Positions 1-5,875 are shown, numbered from the stretch's first letter. The stretch is 6,446 bases of DNA from Candidatus Peregrinibacteria bacterium CG_4_10_14_0_2_um_filter_43_11 (GCA_002792495.1 PFOK01000063.1:12404-18849); one strand, 5' to 3'. Numbers and translations: made by a program. Notes: generated by a model from the letters alone, not told the origin.

Positions 1-96
1 AGATTTCAGTGCGACAGTGCTCAGTGCTACAGTGTCACAAAGGATAAAAGTTAGTTAAAGCTGTCGTACTGTGCACTGTTGTACTGCTTACTGTTT
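1..96. repeat. Two facing degenerate CAGT arrays with ~7.5-bp period
   Basis: The left array has CAGT at 7, 15, 22 and 30 (steps of 8, 7 and 8). The right array has its reverse complement ACTG at 68, 75, 83 and 90 (steps of 7, 8 and 7), plus a partial unit at 61-63. Left units read CAGTGCGA, CAGTGCT, CAGTGCTA and CAGTGTCA. Right units, read on the minus strand, are CAGTAAG, CAGTACAA, CAGTGCA and CAGTACGA. The arms are separated by an AT-rich stretch at about 38-59 and could pair imperfectly into a hairpin. The right arm overlaps the stop and last sense codon of groES. There is no T-tract, so this is not a standard terminator. It may be an intergenic repeat family of this genome; function unknown. 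The left array may continue beyond the window. Confidence 0.7.
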
Positions 97-381
97 AATA
101 ATTGCGCGAACGGATGTCATTTCGACAATCTTGTATTCTATTCCGTCCACTTTTACATCTTCGCCGGAATAGCGGCCATACAAAACATGATCACCAATCT
201 TTAGCTCGATGGGCAATTCCTGGCCATTGGTGCTGATATTGGTTTTGGCAACGGCGACCACTTCGCCTTCCTGCGGTTTTTCTTTGTTCGCGGTATCCGG
301 GATCACAATGCCGCTTTTGGTTACTTCTTCGGCCGCCAGGGGCTTGATGACCACATAACCATTTAGAGGAACGATTTTCAT
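88..381 (-). CDS. groES: Co-chaperonin GroES (Hsp10)
   Basis: This is the 97-residue subunit of the heptameric lid that caps GroEL and closes the cytoplasmic folding chamber; the length is normal for the family. The N-terminal strand MKIVPLNGYVVIKPL is typical. The mobile loop lies at about residues 16-36, with the hydrophobic IVI (25-27) that docks on GroEL, followed by EKPQEGEVVAV. The second half (KIGDHVLYGRYSGEDVK, then DGIEYKIVE and VRAII) is also characteristic. The start ATG gives the expected N-terminus. No Shine-Dalgarno sequence lies before it; the region reads CCCCATCAACACT. A CIRCE operator and a sigma70-type promoter sit directly upstream, so HrcA-controlled heat-shock expression is expected. 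groEL would normally follow, but the gene is at the window edge and groEL is not visible. The final Gln codon and stop lie in a repeat array. Confidence 0.97.
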   Translation of the reverse strand: MKIVPLNGYVVIKPLAAEEVTKSGIVIPDTANKEKPQEGEVVAVAKTNISTNGQELPIELKIGDHVLYGRYSGEDVKVDGIEYKIVEMTSVRAIIKQ

Positions 382-405
382 AGTGTTGATGGGGTAAAAT
401 ATAAA

Positions 406-432
406 TTAGCACTTAATTAAAACGAGTGCTAA
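406..432 (-). promoter_or_regulatory. CIRCE operator (HrcA-binding site) of groES
   Basis: The plus strand reads TTAGCACTT, nine bases, then GAGTGCTAA. The CIRCE consensus is TTAGCACTC-N9-GAGTGCTAA, so 17 of 18 arm positions match and the spacer is exactly 9. Read in the groES direction, the first arm is perfect and the last base pair of the second arm deviates. The site begins 24 bp upstream of the groES ATG and covers the predicted transcription start, the usual place for repression by HrcA. No hrcA gene is in the window, so the repressor is inferred. Confidence 0.95.
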
Positions 433-435
433 ATG

Positions 436-463
436 ATATTAGCAAACTGGATCTTAGGGTCAA
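436..463 (-). promoter_or_regulatory. sigma70-type promoter of groES
   Basis: On the minus strand, TTGACC (458-463) is followed after 16 bp by TAATAT (436-441). Five of six bases match the -35 consensus and the -10 is close to TATAAT. The predicted transcription start falls at about 429, inside the CIRCE operator, giving a leader of roughly 50 nt. The close fit with the operator supports the call; no start-site data are available. Confidence 0.7.
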
Positions 464-473
464 ATGAATCTAA

Positions 474-502
474 TTGACAAAAAATTATATCTATGCTATA
501 TA
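474..502 (+). promoter_or_regulatory. Strong sigma70 promoter of the secreted-protein gene
   Basis: A perfect TTGACA (474-479) is followed after 17 bp by TATATA (497-502), with an extended -10 TG at 494-495. Transcription should start near 509. The first in-frame ATG at 493 lies inside this promoter and cannot be in the message, so the start at 538 is favoured with a leader of about 28 nt. The -35 box is only 10 bp from the -35 box of the divergent groES promoter. Confidence 0.8.
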
Positions 503-537
503 TTGTATGTAATTTATCAATTTTAACTATAGGTATT

Positions 538-1221
538 ATGAAACCATCACACACATTAGCCACTTTTGCAGTTTTATCTGTTTTGGGAGGACCTACCTTA
601 CACGCTACTCCTAGTGAGTCAGGCTCTTTATTGCCAAAAGAAGCATCTGTTTGTCAATTGGTTGGTTTGGCTGAAGCGGATCGTGTTCGAGTTTGTGATT
701 TGATGCATCGGGTTACGACGGAATTTTTGCAGGTGGCTACTGTTGGGGAAGCTAACCCACTAGGAGTACATACCCCAACAGGATATTATGTTCCTTCACC
801 AAGTTCTGAAGAAGGGGTAGATACGGTATCGGCTTACCATGACTCAGAAAGTCCTTTGCGAACAAAGGTTTCAGTTTTTAGCCCTAACCCTGAAGAGGGA
901 ATGGGTGAAGGTTTTATGGTTACCGATTTAGATGCTGGTCATTTAACATGTGTTGATTTCGCTACTGAAACTGCATGGCGAAACACAATACTAGGAATAG
1001 GACCAAAAGATTGGGCTTGCAAAACGAATCCCCATGTTAATCGTCGTGGCAGTGGTCGTTCCACTCAGGTGGATGAAGGTCCAACTTCTTCTTTTGGGAT
1101 GACTCGTGAAGATGCACAACGTGTTATGGGAATCAGACCATTTTTGAGAGCGATAGCAGATCGTGTAAGAGCTTCCAGAGATGCTATTTTCCGAAAATCT
1201 GCCACTTGTCCGAAACCATAA
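538..1221 (+). CDS. Secreted protein of unknown function, five cysteines
   Basis: I do not recognise this family. Read from 538 the protein has 227 residues. It begins with a clear Sec signal peptide: a short polar start (MKPSH), a hydrophobic core (about 6-18) and a c-region ending in LHA at residue 23, a good signal peptidase I site. An in-frame ATG at 493 would add 15 residues, but that codon overlaps the promoter. The mature part is about 204 residues, with cysteines at 39, 53, 138, 161 and 224, a Ser/Pro/Glu-rich middle (about 84-125) and an Arg-rich helical-looking tail (about 189-220). No catalytic motif, lipobox, second membrane segment or wall anchor is visible. A weak AGG lies 4 nt before the ATG, the only hint of a ribosome binding site in the window. 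It is transcribed divergently from groES and ends 9 bp from a convergent gene. It could be lineage-specific. Confidence 0.75.
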   Translation: MKPSHTLATFAVLSVLGGPTLHATPSESGSLLPKEASVCQLVGLAEADRVRVCDLMHRVTTEFLQVATVGEANPLGVHTPTGYYVPSPSSEEGVDTVSAYHDSESPLRTKVSVFSPNPEEGMGEGFMVTDLDAGHLTCVDFATETAWRNTILGIGPKDWACKTNPHVNRRGSGRSTQVDEGPTSSFGMTREDAQRVMGIRPFLRAIADRVRASRDAIFRKSATCPKP

Positions 1222-1230
1222 TTACAATTT

Positions 1231-2913
1231 CTATTTGATTAGTACGAAACCTTCCGCACTTACGCCGTCATCAAAATAATGTTTGACCCATGTTACCGCA
1301 TCCAGTGATTCCAAATAAGGAATTGCGAGCGAGGCAAAGGGCATTTTTTGAAGCAGGGGAATGAGCTGTCCAAAACCGATGAAAGCCATTTCATCTTTCA
1401 CTTTGCTCAGGTGACTCAGTGTTTCACGGAAGGGTTGATAGCCGGAAAGGACAAAGTCGGATGATTTTGTCGCATCGAGGGTTTTTTTAATGTTTCCGAT
1501 ATGATTGCCGATGATCATGAGTTCATCTGTGACCGTGTAACAAAATCCGTACGTGGACTCTTCCACTTCGGTGCAATTGATTTGATATCCTTCATATTCC
1601 TCTTTGGTTTCGATCAGACGATCCGGATCCGCGACCAGTTCGCGGCTTTCTGTGCCGTCGGGCAAAATCACCACTTTTACTTTGGGGCTGAACTGAGCCG
1701 CCAGAAGGCCGAAGCCCTTTCTTAATTTGTCGAGTTTTATTCCAACAAAATCACGGTCATTGTGTTTTAGGAGTACTTGTACCCCTATTGTTTCGTCGTT
1801 CCTTGAGCTCAAAGAGAGCGCGTATTCCCCTTCGAGTAACGGGTAAATATCGTTTCTTAAGCTGATGCCATTGCCGAATATTTTTTCCACTTTGGCACGG
1901 ACCATGCCTTCCAAAATAATGCCATAGGCGGGGTTCATTTCACTGATTGTTTCCAATGTGTTTTGCCATTCCGCACTCAAATCGGCTCCTCCCAAATAAA
2001 ATGCCAATTGATCCGCGTTAAGGTATTCGCTCAGGCCGTAATTAAATATATTTTTGGTTTTGGATTTGTGATTGAGGGAAAGAAATTCCGGATTCACCCC
2101 GAGAAAAGTATTGAAATGGAATCCATTAGCGTGTTTGCGTATGGTCCAACTGAATTGAGTCGCGAATTCCTGAATCGGTTTTAAAATCGCGTTTACGGGT
2201 TGACCTTCTTTAAACTGAAGCGCGGCGATGTTGATGTATCCTCGTGCCCATACATTTTTTGGTAGATTTCCAAATGTTTTTTGATAACTTTTGTCATCAT
2301 TCAGGCTGGGTATAGTTCCTTTGTACGTTTCTTGAATAGCCATCAGATCTTCCCGATTATTCGCGACGAACAAATAGGGGCCAATAAAACTCAAAAAAAG
2401 GTTTTGACCTTCCGGATAACTGTAAATGAATTGTTTTGTCTCCTTGTCTTTCTGAAGGGGTTCTTCTGTTAGGCCTATTGTTTTAAAAGAAGAAAGCGCT
2501 TGTTTTCTTCCGGGGGAGCGGAAGAAAAATACGGAATGAGCTTCTTTTGAACCCCCTTTTAATAACGCAATTCCTTTGTCGCCTTTTATCCACTCGGGAA
2601 TGTTACCTTCTTCTTTTCCGAATAATCCGGTTATGTTTTCGATGTTTAATAATGCGGCTATTGCTTTATTCTCATGCAGTTTTGTTGGCAGAGTACTGTC
2701 TTTTACTTCTAAAAACACGATTGTTTTTTCCTGAGGGAGTAGGGTACTCACGCTTTGGTTGGTGTAGGTGGACCAGGCCCAATAAATCGAGAATCCTATC
2801 AGCAAAATCCCCCCCAATCCCAAAACGCCGATGAGCAGGTAACTTTCTGTTCGGATTTCCTTCTTTCTATGAAGGTGTTGCATGATTTTTAGCAATAGTT
2901 TGGTGTGCTTCAT
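1231..2913 (-). CDS. Membrane-anchored DUF3352-like protein
   Basis: This 560-residue protein has a basic N-terminus (residues 1-21), one transmembrane helix (about 25-47) and a large domain predicted to lie outside the membrane. The sequence style matches DUF3352, a family of unknown function: LLPQEKTIVFLEV (58-70), a GDKGIALL strand (111-118) and YLFVANNREDL (180-190). Similar elements recur later as YLNADQLAFYLGG (297-309), LLEGEYALSLSS (359-370) and LMIIGNHIGNIKKTLDA (465-481), suggesting two copies of one fold. Only two cysteines are present (447 and 458), possibly a disulfide pair. No catalytic motif is seen. The gene lies 30 bp downstream of topA on the same strand with no terminator or clear promoter between them, so co-transcription is likely. 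The first ATG was chosen because it keeps the basic N-terminus; residue 11 is another possible start. No Shine-Dalgarno is present. The family assignment is from memory of sequence style. Confidence 0.75.
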   Translation of the reverse strand: MKHTKLLLKIMQHLHRKKEIRTESYLLIGVLGLGGILLIGFSIYWAWSTYTNQSVSTLLPQEKTIVFLEVKDSTLPTKLHENKAIAALLNIENITGLFGKEEGNIPEWIKGDKGIALLKGGSKEAHSVFFFRSPGRKQALSSFKTIGLTEEPLQKDKETKQFIYSYPEGQNLFLSFIGPYLFVANNREDLMAIQETYKGTIPSLNDDKSYQKTFGNLPKNVWARGYINIAALQFKEGQPVNAILKPIQEFATQFSWTIRKHANGFHFNTFLGVNPEFLSLNHKSKTKNIFNYGLSEYLNADQLAFYLGGADLSAEWQNTLETISEMNPAYGIILEGMVRAKVEKIFGNGISLRNDIYPLLEGEYALSLSSRNDETIGVQVLLKHNDRDFVGIKLDKLRKGFGLLAAQFSPKVKVVILPDGTESRELVADPDRLIETKEEYEGYQINCTEVEESTYGFCYTVTDELMIIGNHIGNIKKTLDATKSSDFVLSGYQPFRETLSHLSKVKDEMAFIGFGQLIPLLQKMPFASLAIPYLESLDAVTWVKHYFDDGVSAEGFVLIK

Positions 2914-2917
2914 TTGT

Positions 2918-2940
2918 CTTAACGATTAACGATTAGCGTT
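2918..2940. repeat. Short tandem heptamer TAACGAT
   Basis: TAACGAT occurs at 2920-2926 and 2927-2933, followed by a degenerate TAGCGTT (2934-2940). It fills most of the 30-bp gap between topA and the DUF3352-like gene. The 10-mer CTTAACGATT at 2918-2927 recurs at 5937-5946, immediately after the HU terminator. Confidence 0.55.
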
Positions 2941-2943
2941 TTA

Positions 2944-5226
2944 TTATTTTTTTTTGCCGGTGAATCGTCTTGAAGTTAGTGGCGCGTTTTTAATGATTTC
3001 TTCACATTCCTCCAGGGTCAATTTATGGGCATCCTTGTCCTTCGGAATTTTAACATTGCGCTTGTCCGCTTTTATGTAAGGGCCGTATTGTCCGTTTAAG
3101 ACAAAGATTTTTGATTGATAAAAAGCATGGATTATTTTTTCTTCATCCTTTTTCTTTTTTTCCTGAACGAGCTTGATGGCTTCGTCTAATTTGATGGTGT
3201 GAGGATCAGACTCTTTGGGGATAGAAACAAAGGTATTTCCGTAGCGCACATAAGGGCCGAATCTTCCGACGTTTGCCGAAATGGCCGCCCCCTCAAACTC
3301 CCCCAAATCCCGCGGGAGTTTAAATAGTTCAAGTGCTTCTTTTAGAGTGATGGTTTGCAGATTTTGATCCGGCATTAATTTGGCGAAACGCGGTTTTTCT
3401 TCTTCTTCCGCCGTTCCTATTTGTGCCATGGGGCCGTAACGTCCGATTCTAACCGCTATCCGCCTGCCGCTTTTTGGGTCTTTTCCCAGAATCCGTTCCC
3501 CGACCGCTTTTTCCGCGTTTTTCGTCGACTCTTCAACTTGTTTTTCAAACGGGACATAAAATTCATCAATGACCGGTTGCCATTTGATTATTCCTTCCGC
3601 GATATCATCCAATTTTTCCTCCATGTTCGCAGTGAATTGATAGTCGATGATGTCATGAAAATGCTCCATCAGAAAATCATTCACCACTCTTCCAATGTCC
3701 ATTGGGTACAATTTTTTATCCTCCCGTTTTTCCACGTATCCTCTATTAATAATGGTTGAGATCGTTGGAGCATAAGTGGAAGGACGTCCGATGCCTTCCG
3801 ATTCCAGTTTTTTAACCAAGCTTGCTTCGGTATAACGTGCGGGGGGCTGTGTGAATTTTTGTTCAGGATTGATTTTAATCAAAGCACATTCTTCGCCTTC
3901 ATCAATTTGCGGCAAGAGTTTGTCTTTATTGCTCAACTCTTCCTCAGGATCATCATGACTTTCCACATAGGCTTTCATGAATCCGGGCTGAGTTAGTATC
4001 TTCCCCCTTGCGTTTAATCCATAATCGTTATTCGTTTCAATGGTTACTTTAGTGACGTCGAATTCAGCATCCGGCATTTGAGTGGCAATCGCTCTTTCCC
4101 AGATGAGTTTATAGAGCCGGTATTGTTGCGGTTCGAGGTGTTCTTTTAAAAATTGAGGCGTTTTATCGATGTGTGTCGGGCGGATGGCTTCATGCGCCTC
4201 CTGGGCTCCGCGTGTTTTCTTGGTGAAACCCCGCGGTTTAGTAAGCACATATTTTTTTCCGTATAACTTCTCAATGGTTTTAGGAACCGCCTTTAAAAAT
4301 TCTTCGGATAAATTAAAGGAGTCGGTACGCATGTAAGTGATCAACCCCGTATGGTCTTTTCCGTGCTTAACTCCCTCGTACAATTGTTGCGCGATCATCA
4401 TGGTCTGTTTGACCGAAAACCCCAGCTTACGAGAAGCTTCTTGCTGAAGTGTGCTGGTAATAAACGGTGGTGGCGGCTGGCTTTTGCTTTTTTTCTTTTC
4501 AATATTCGCCACAGTGTATTTGGCATCTTGCAAGTCCTCCAGTATGTTATCCGCTTGTTTTTTGTTGCTGATGACCGCCTTTTTTCCTTTTATTTTTTCT
4601 AAATCCGCGATGAATTCTCCTTCTTTTGCCTTGAGGTCGGTCTTTATCTCCCAATATTCTTCCGGTTTAAACGCTTCTATCTCCTTCTCCCGTTCCACAA
4701 TTATTCTTACGGCGACACTTTGAACGCGGCCCGCGCTTAAGCCCGGTCTTACCTTTTTCCATAATAGCGGTGATAATTTATACCCCACCAAGCGATCCAA
4801 TATGCGTCTGGCCTGTTGCGCGTGAACCAATGGAATGTAGATATCCCGTGGATTTTCCAGTGCCTTTAGAACGGCTGGTTTGGTGATTTCGTGAAACGCG
4901 ATACGTTTGTATTGATCTTTTTTTAAATCCAACGCTTTGACCAGGTGCCACGCGATACTTTCTCCTTCGCGGTCCTCATCGGATGCGAGCCATACCATTG
5001 TGTCTTTGTGTTTACGGAAAATAGTTTTTAATTCACTGACGATCTTTTTTTTATCCGGGCTTATTTCGTATTCCGGTTCGTAGTTGTTTTCAATATCAAT
5101 CGACAACTTCTTTTTTGGTAAATCACGAATATGCCCCATAGAGGCTTTGATGTCGTATTTTGCACCTAAGAAGTTTTTTAGTGTTTTTGCTTTTGCCGGA
5201 GATTCGACAATGATGAGATGATTCAT
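2944..5226 (-). CDS. topA: DNA topoisomerase I (type IA)
   Basis: This enzyme relaxes negative supercoils by cutting and passing one DNA strand through a 5'-phosphotyrosine link. The 760-residue protein has all core parts. The TOPRIM domain carries IIVESPAKAKTL with catalytic Glu8, and the metal-binding DxDxE at Asp83, Asp85 and Glu87. The GLSAGRVQSVAVR segment is at 162-174. The nucleophile Tyr298 lies in TYMRTDS with Arg300, and the conserved His is in AHEAIRP (343-349). The motif GIGRPSTYA (478-486) follows. The C-terminus has no zinc-finger cysteines (the only cysteines are 447 and 741). It carries three glycine-rich repeats of the topoisomerase C-terminal repeat type, marked by GRYGPM (595-600), GRFGPY (654-659) and GQYGPY (712-717), and ends in a Lys-rich tail. 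No Shine-Dalgarno precedes the ATG; the leader is almost all A and T. It probably leads an operon with the DUF3352-like gene and diverges from the HU gene. Confidence 0.98.
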   Translation of the reverse strand: MNHLIIVESPAKAKTLKNFLGAKYDIKASMGHIRDLPKKKLSIDIENNYEPEYEISPDKKKIVSELKTIFRKHKDTMVWLASDEDREGESIAWHLVKALDLKKDQYKRIAFHEITKPAVLKALENPRDIYIPLVHAQQARRILDRLVGYKLSPLLWKKVRPGLSAGRVQSVAVRIIVEREKEIEAFKPEEYWEIKTDLKAKEGEFIADLEKIKGKKAVISNKKQADNILEDLQDAKYTVANIEKKKSKSQPPPPFITSTLQQEASRKLGFSVKQTMMIAQQLYEGVKHGKDHTGLITYMRTDSFNLSEEFLKAVPKTIEKLYGKKYVLTKPRGFTKKTRGAQEAHEAIRPTHIDKTPQFLKEHLEPQQYRLYKLIWERAIATQMPDAEFDVTKVTIETNNDYGLNARGKILTQPGFMKAYVESHDDPEEELSNKDKLLPQIDEGEECALIKINPEQKFTQPPARYTEASLVKKLESEGIGRPSTYAPTISTIINRGYVEKREDKKLYPMDIGRVVNDFLMEHFHDIIDYQFTANMEEKLDDIAEGIIKWQPVIDEFYVPFEKQVEESTKNAEKAVGERILGKDPKSGRRIAVRIGRYGPMAQIGTAEEEEKPRFAKLMPDQNLQTITLKEALELFKLPRDLGEFEGAAISANVGRFGPYVRYGNTFVSIPKESDPHTIKLDEAIKLVQEKKKKDEEKIIHAFYQSKIFVLNGQYGPYIKADKRNVKIPKDKDAHKLTLEECEEIIKNAPLTSRRFTGKKK

Positions 5227-5370
5227 AGATTCAATTTTTAATTTTTAACCCTGTTTATGGGCACTTAAGTTGTTTTATTCCGATTGCACAACTTTCTTCA
5301 CCATACAATACTCCTCGCGTTTCGTGCAAGTTAATTCTAGGTTGCCAAGTACGATTTTTACTATTTCATA

Positions 5371-5394
5371 TTTTTTCTTTCCCCTTTCTTTTTT
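5371..5394. repeat. Perfect 24-bp homopyrimidine mirror repeat (H-DNA type)
   Basis: The plus strand reads T6-C-T3-C4-T3-C-T6. Each half mirrors the other exactly: two 10-base arms flank CCCC, and every base on this strand is a pyrimidine. Homopurine-homopyrimidine mirror repeats are the sequence class that can fold into an intramolecular triplex under negative supercoiling. It lies 145 bp upstream of the topA start and 206 bp upstream of the HU start. The symmetry is directly seen; triplex formation is inference. It could also be a plain A-tract acting as a bend or promoter-stimulating element. Confidence 0.6.
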
Positions 5395-5403
5395 TGTTTA
5401 AAA

Positions 5404-5468
5404 TAAGCCAAAAAAGTAATATTTCCCCATGAAATTTATTTTTTCGTCAACTTTTGTTTTTTGGCTTA
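5404..5468. repeat. 12-bp perfect inverted repeat with 41-nt spacer
   Basis: TAAGCCAAAAAA (5404-5415) and TTTTTTGGCTTA (5457-5468) are exact reverse complements, separated by 41 nt. The repeat sits between two divergent genes, so it is not placed to terminate either. It could be paired protein-binding sites, a looping hairpin in an upstream transcript, or a scar of a small excised element. Function is unknown. Confidence 0.55.
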
Positions 5469-5509
5469 AGTATCGATTTAAATCTGAATAAAAAATGTTT
5501 TCATATTAC

Positions 5510-5533
5510 TTTTTCGCTCAGAATAGCGAAAAA
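5510..5533. promoter_or_regulatory. 9-bp dyad just upstream of the HU promoter
   Basis: TTTTTCGCT (5510-5518) and AGCGAAAAA (5525-5533) are perfect inverted repeats with a 6-nt spacer. The dyad ends 4 bp before the -35 box of the HU promoter. Position and symmetry suit an operator for a dimeric regulator, but no known consensus is recognised. No T-tract follows in either direction, so it is unlikely to be a terminator. Confidence 0.45.
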
Positions 5534-5537
5534 AAGC

Positions 5538-5566
5538 TTGATACCTTTGTTTTTCGTCTTTATACT
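5538..5566 (+). promoter_or_regulatory. sigma70 promoter of the HU gene
   Basis: TTGATA (5538-5543), a 17-bp spacer and TATACT (5561-5566) make a near-consensus promoter. Transcription should start at about 5573, giving a leader of about 27 nt to the ATG at 5600. An earlier in-frame ATG at 5495 lies upstream of the promoter and would not be in this transcript. Confidence 0.75.
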
Positions 5567-5599
5567 GCGCTTAGTTTTTTATTACTAACTTACTTATTT

Positions 5600-5875
5600 A
5601 TGACTAAACAAGATTTAGTTGCTGCTGTAGCAGCTGCGGTCGGGATCAGCAAAAGAACTGCTGCTGAGTGTCTCGACGCTTTATTGCACACCATTACCGG
5701 TGAATTGAAAAAAGGAAGGAACGTAACCTTGACCGGTTTTGGAACTTTTCGTATTAGCAAACGTGCCGCCCGCACCGGTGTTAATCCACGAAATCCTTCT
5801 CAGAAAATCAAAATCCCCGCTATGAATGTTCCCGCTTTCAAAGCGGGCAAAAGCCTTAAAGATGCTGTTCGTTAA
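5600..5875 (+). CDS. hup: HU-family histone-like DNA-binding protein
   Basis: This small dimeric protein bends and compacts DNA and constrains supercoils in the nucleoid. It has 91 residues, the usual HU length. The N-terminal helices begin MTKQDLVAAVA. The family signature follows: GFGTF (46-50), the DNA-gripping arm with RTGVNP (58-63) and IKIPA (70-74), and the closing helix VPAFKAGKSLKDAV. Pro63 sits where HU intercalates at the arm tip. The start at 5600 gives a standard HU N-terminus and lies just downstream of a good promoter. Opening at 5495 would add 35 hydrophobic residues foreign to the family. No Shine-Dalgarno is visible; the leader ends TACTTATTT. It is divergent from topA and closed by a strong terminator, so it is probably monocistronic. 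HU versus IHF cannot be fully settled, but no IHF-specific feature is seen. Confidence 0.95.
   Translation: MTKQDLVAAVAAAVGISKRTAAECLDALLHTITGELKKGRNVTLTGFGTFRISKRAARTGVNPRNPSQKIKIPAMNVPAFKAGKSLKDAVR

Larger units (their letters stand above)
5227..5599. other. 373-bp divergent intergenic region, topA / HU
   Basis: This AT-rich control region has no convincing coding sequence. From left to right it holds an A/T-only stretch next to the topA start (about 5231-5247), a homopyrimidine mirror repeat (5371-5394), a long-spaced inverted repeat (5404-5468), a 9-bp dyad (5510-5533) and the HU promoter (5538-5566). No good promoter for topA could be found on the minus strand. The best match is a poor TTGCAC with an 18-bp spacer and TATGGT, in the 5300-5330 area. 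Confidence 0.7.

Noticed and set aside
1..96. CRISPR array
   Set aside because: The repeat core is only 4 bp with 3-4 bp between copies, far too short for repeats and spacers.
191..412. Minus-strand open frame overlapping groES
   Set aside because: It is an out-of-frame shadow of groES with no family likeness.
493..537. Upstream ATG that would extend the secreted protein by 15 residues
   Set aside because: The codon overlaps the promoter's spacer and extended -10 element. Starting at 538 gives a clean signal peptide.
1501..2834. Plus-strand open frames inside the DUF3352-like gene
   Set aside because: They are antisense shadows of a long, coherent minus-strand gene, with no promoters or recognisable domains.
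538..2913. A new defence or secretion system formed by the two unknown genes
   Set aside because: They are convergent, not an operon, and neither shows toxin, nuclease, ATPase or secretion motifs. The other genes are housekeeping.
3421..4723. Plus-strand open frames inside topA
   Set aside because: They lie antisense to conserved topoisomerase I sequence; their hydrophobic composition follows from reading Lys-rich codons backwards.
5300..5330. topA promoter on the minus strand (TTGCAC, 18 bp, TATGGT)
   Set aside because: The match is poor in both boxes and no better than chance in this AT-rich region.
5495..5599. Upstream ATG that would extend HU by 35 residues
   Set aside because: It lies upstream of the HU promoter and encodes a stretch foreign to the HU family. 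The 5600 start gives the normal 91-residue protein.
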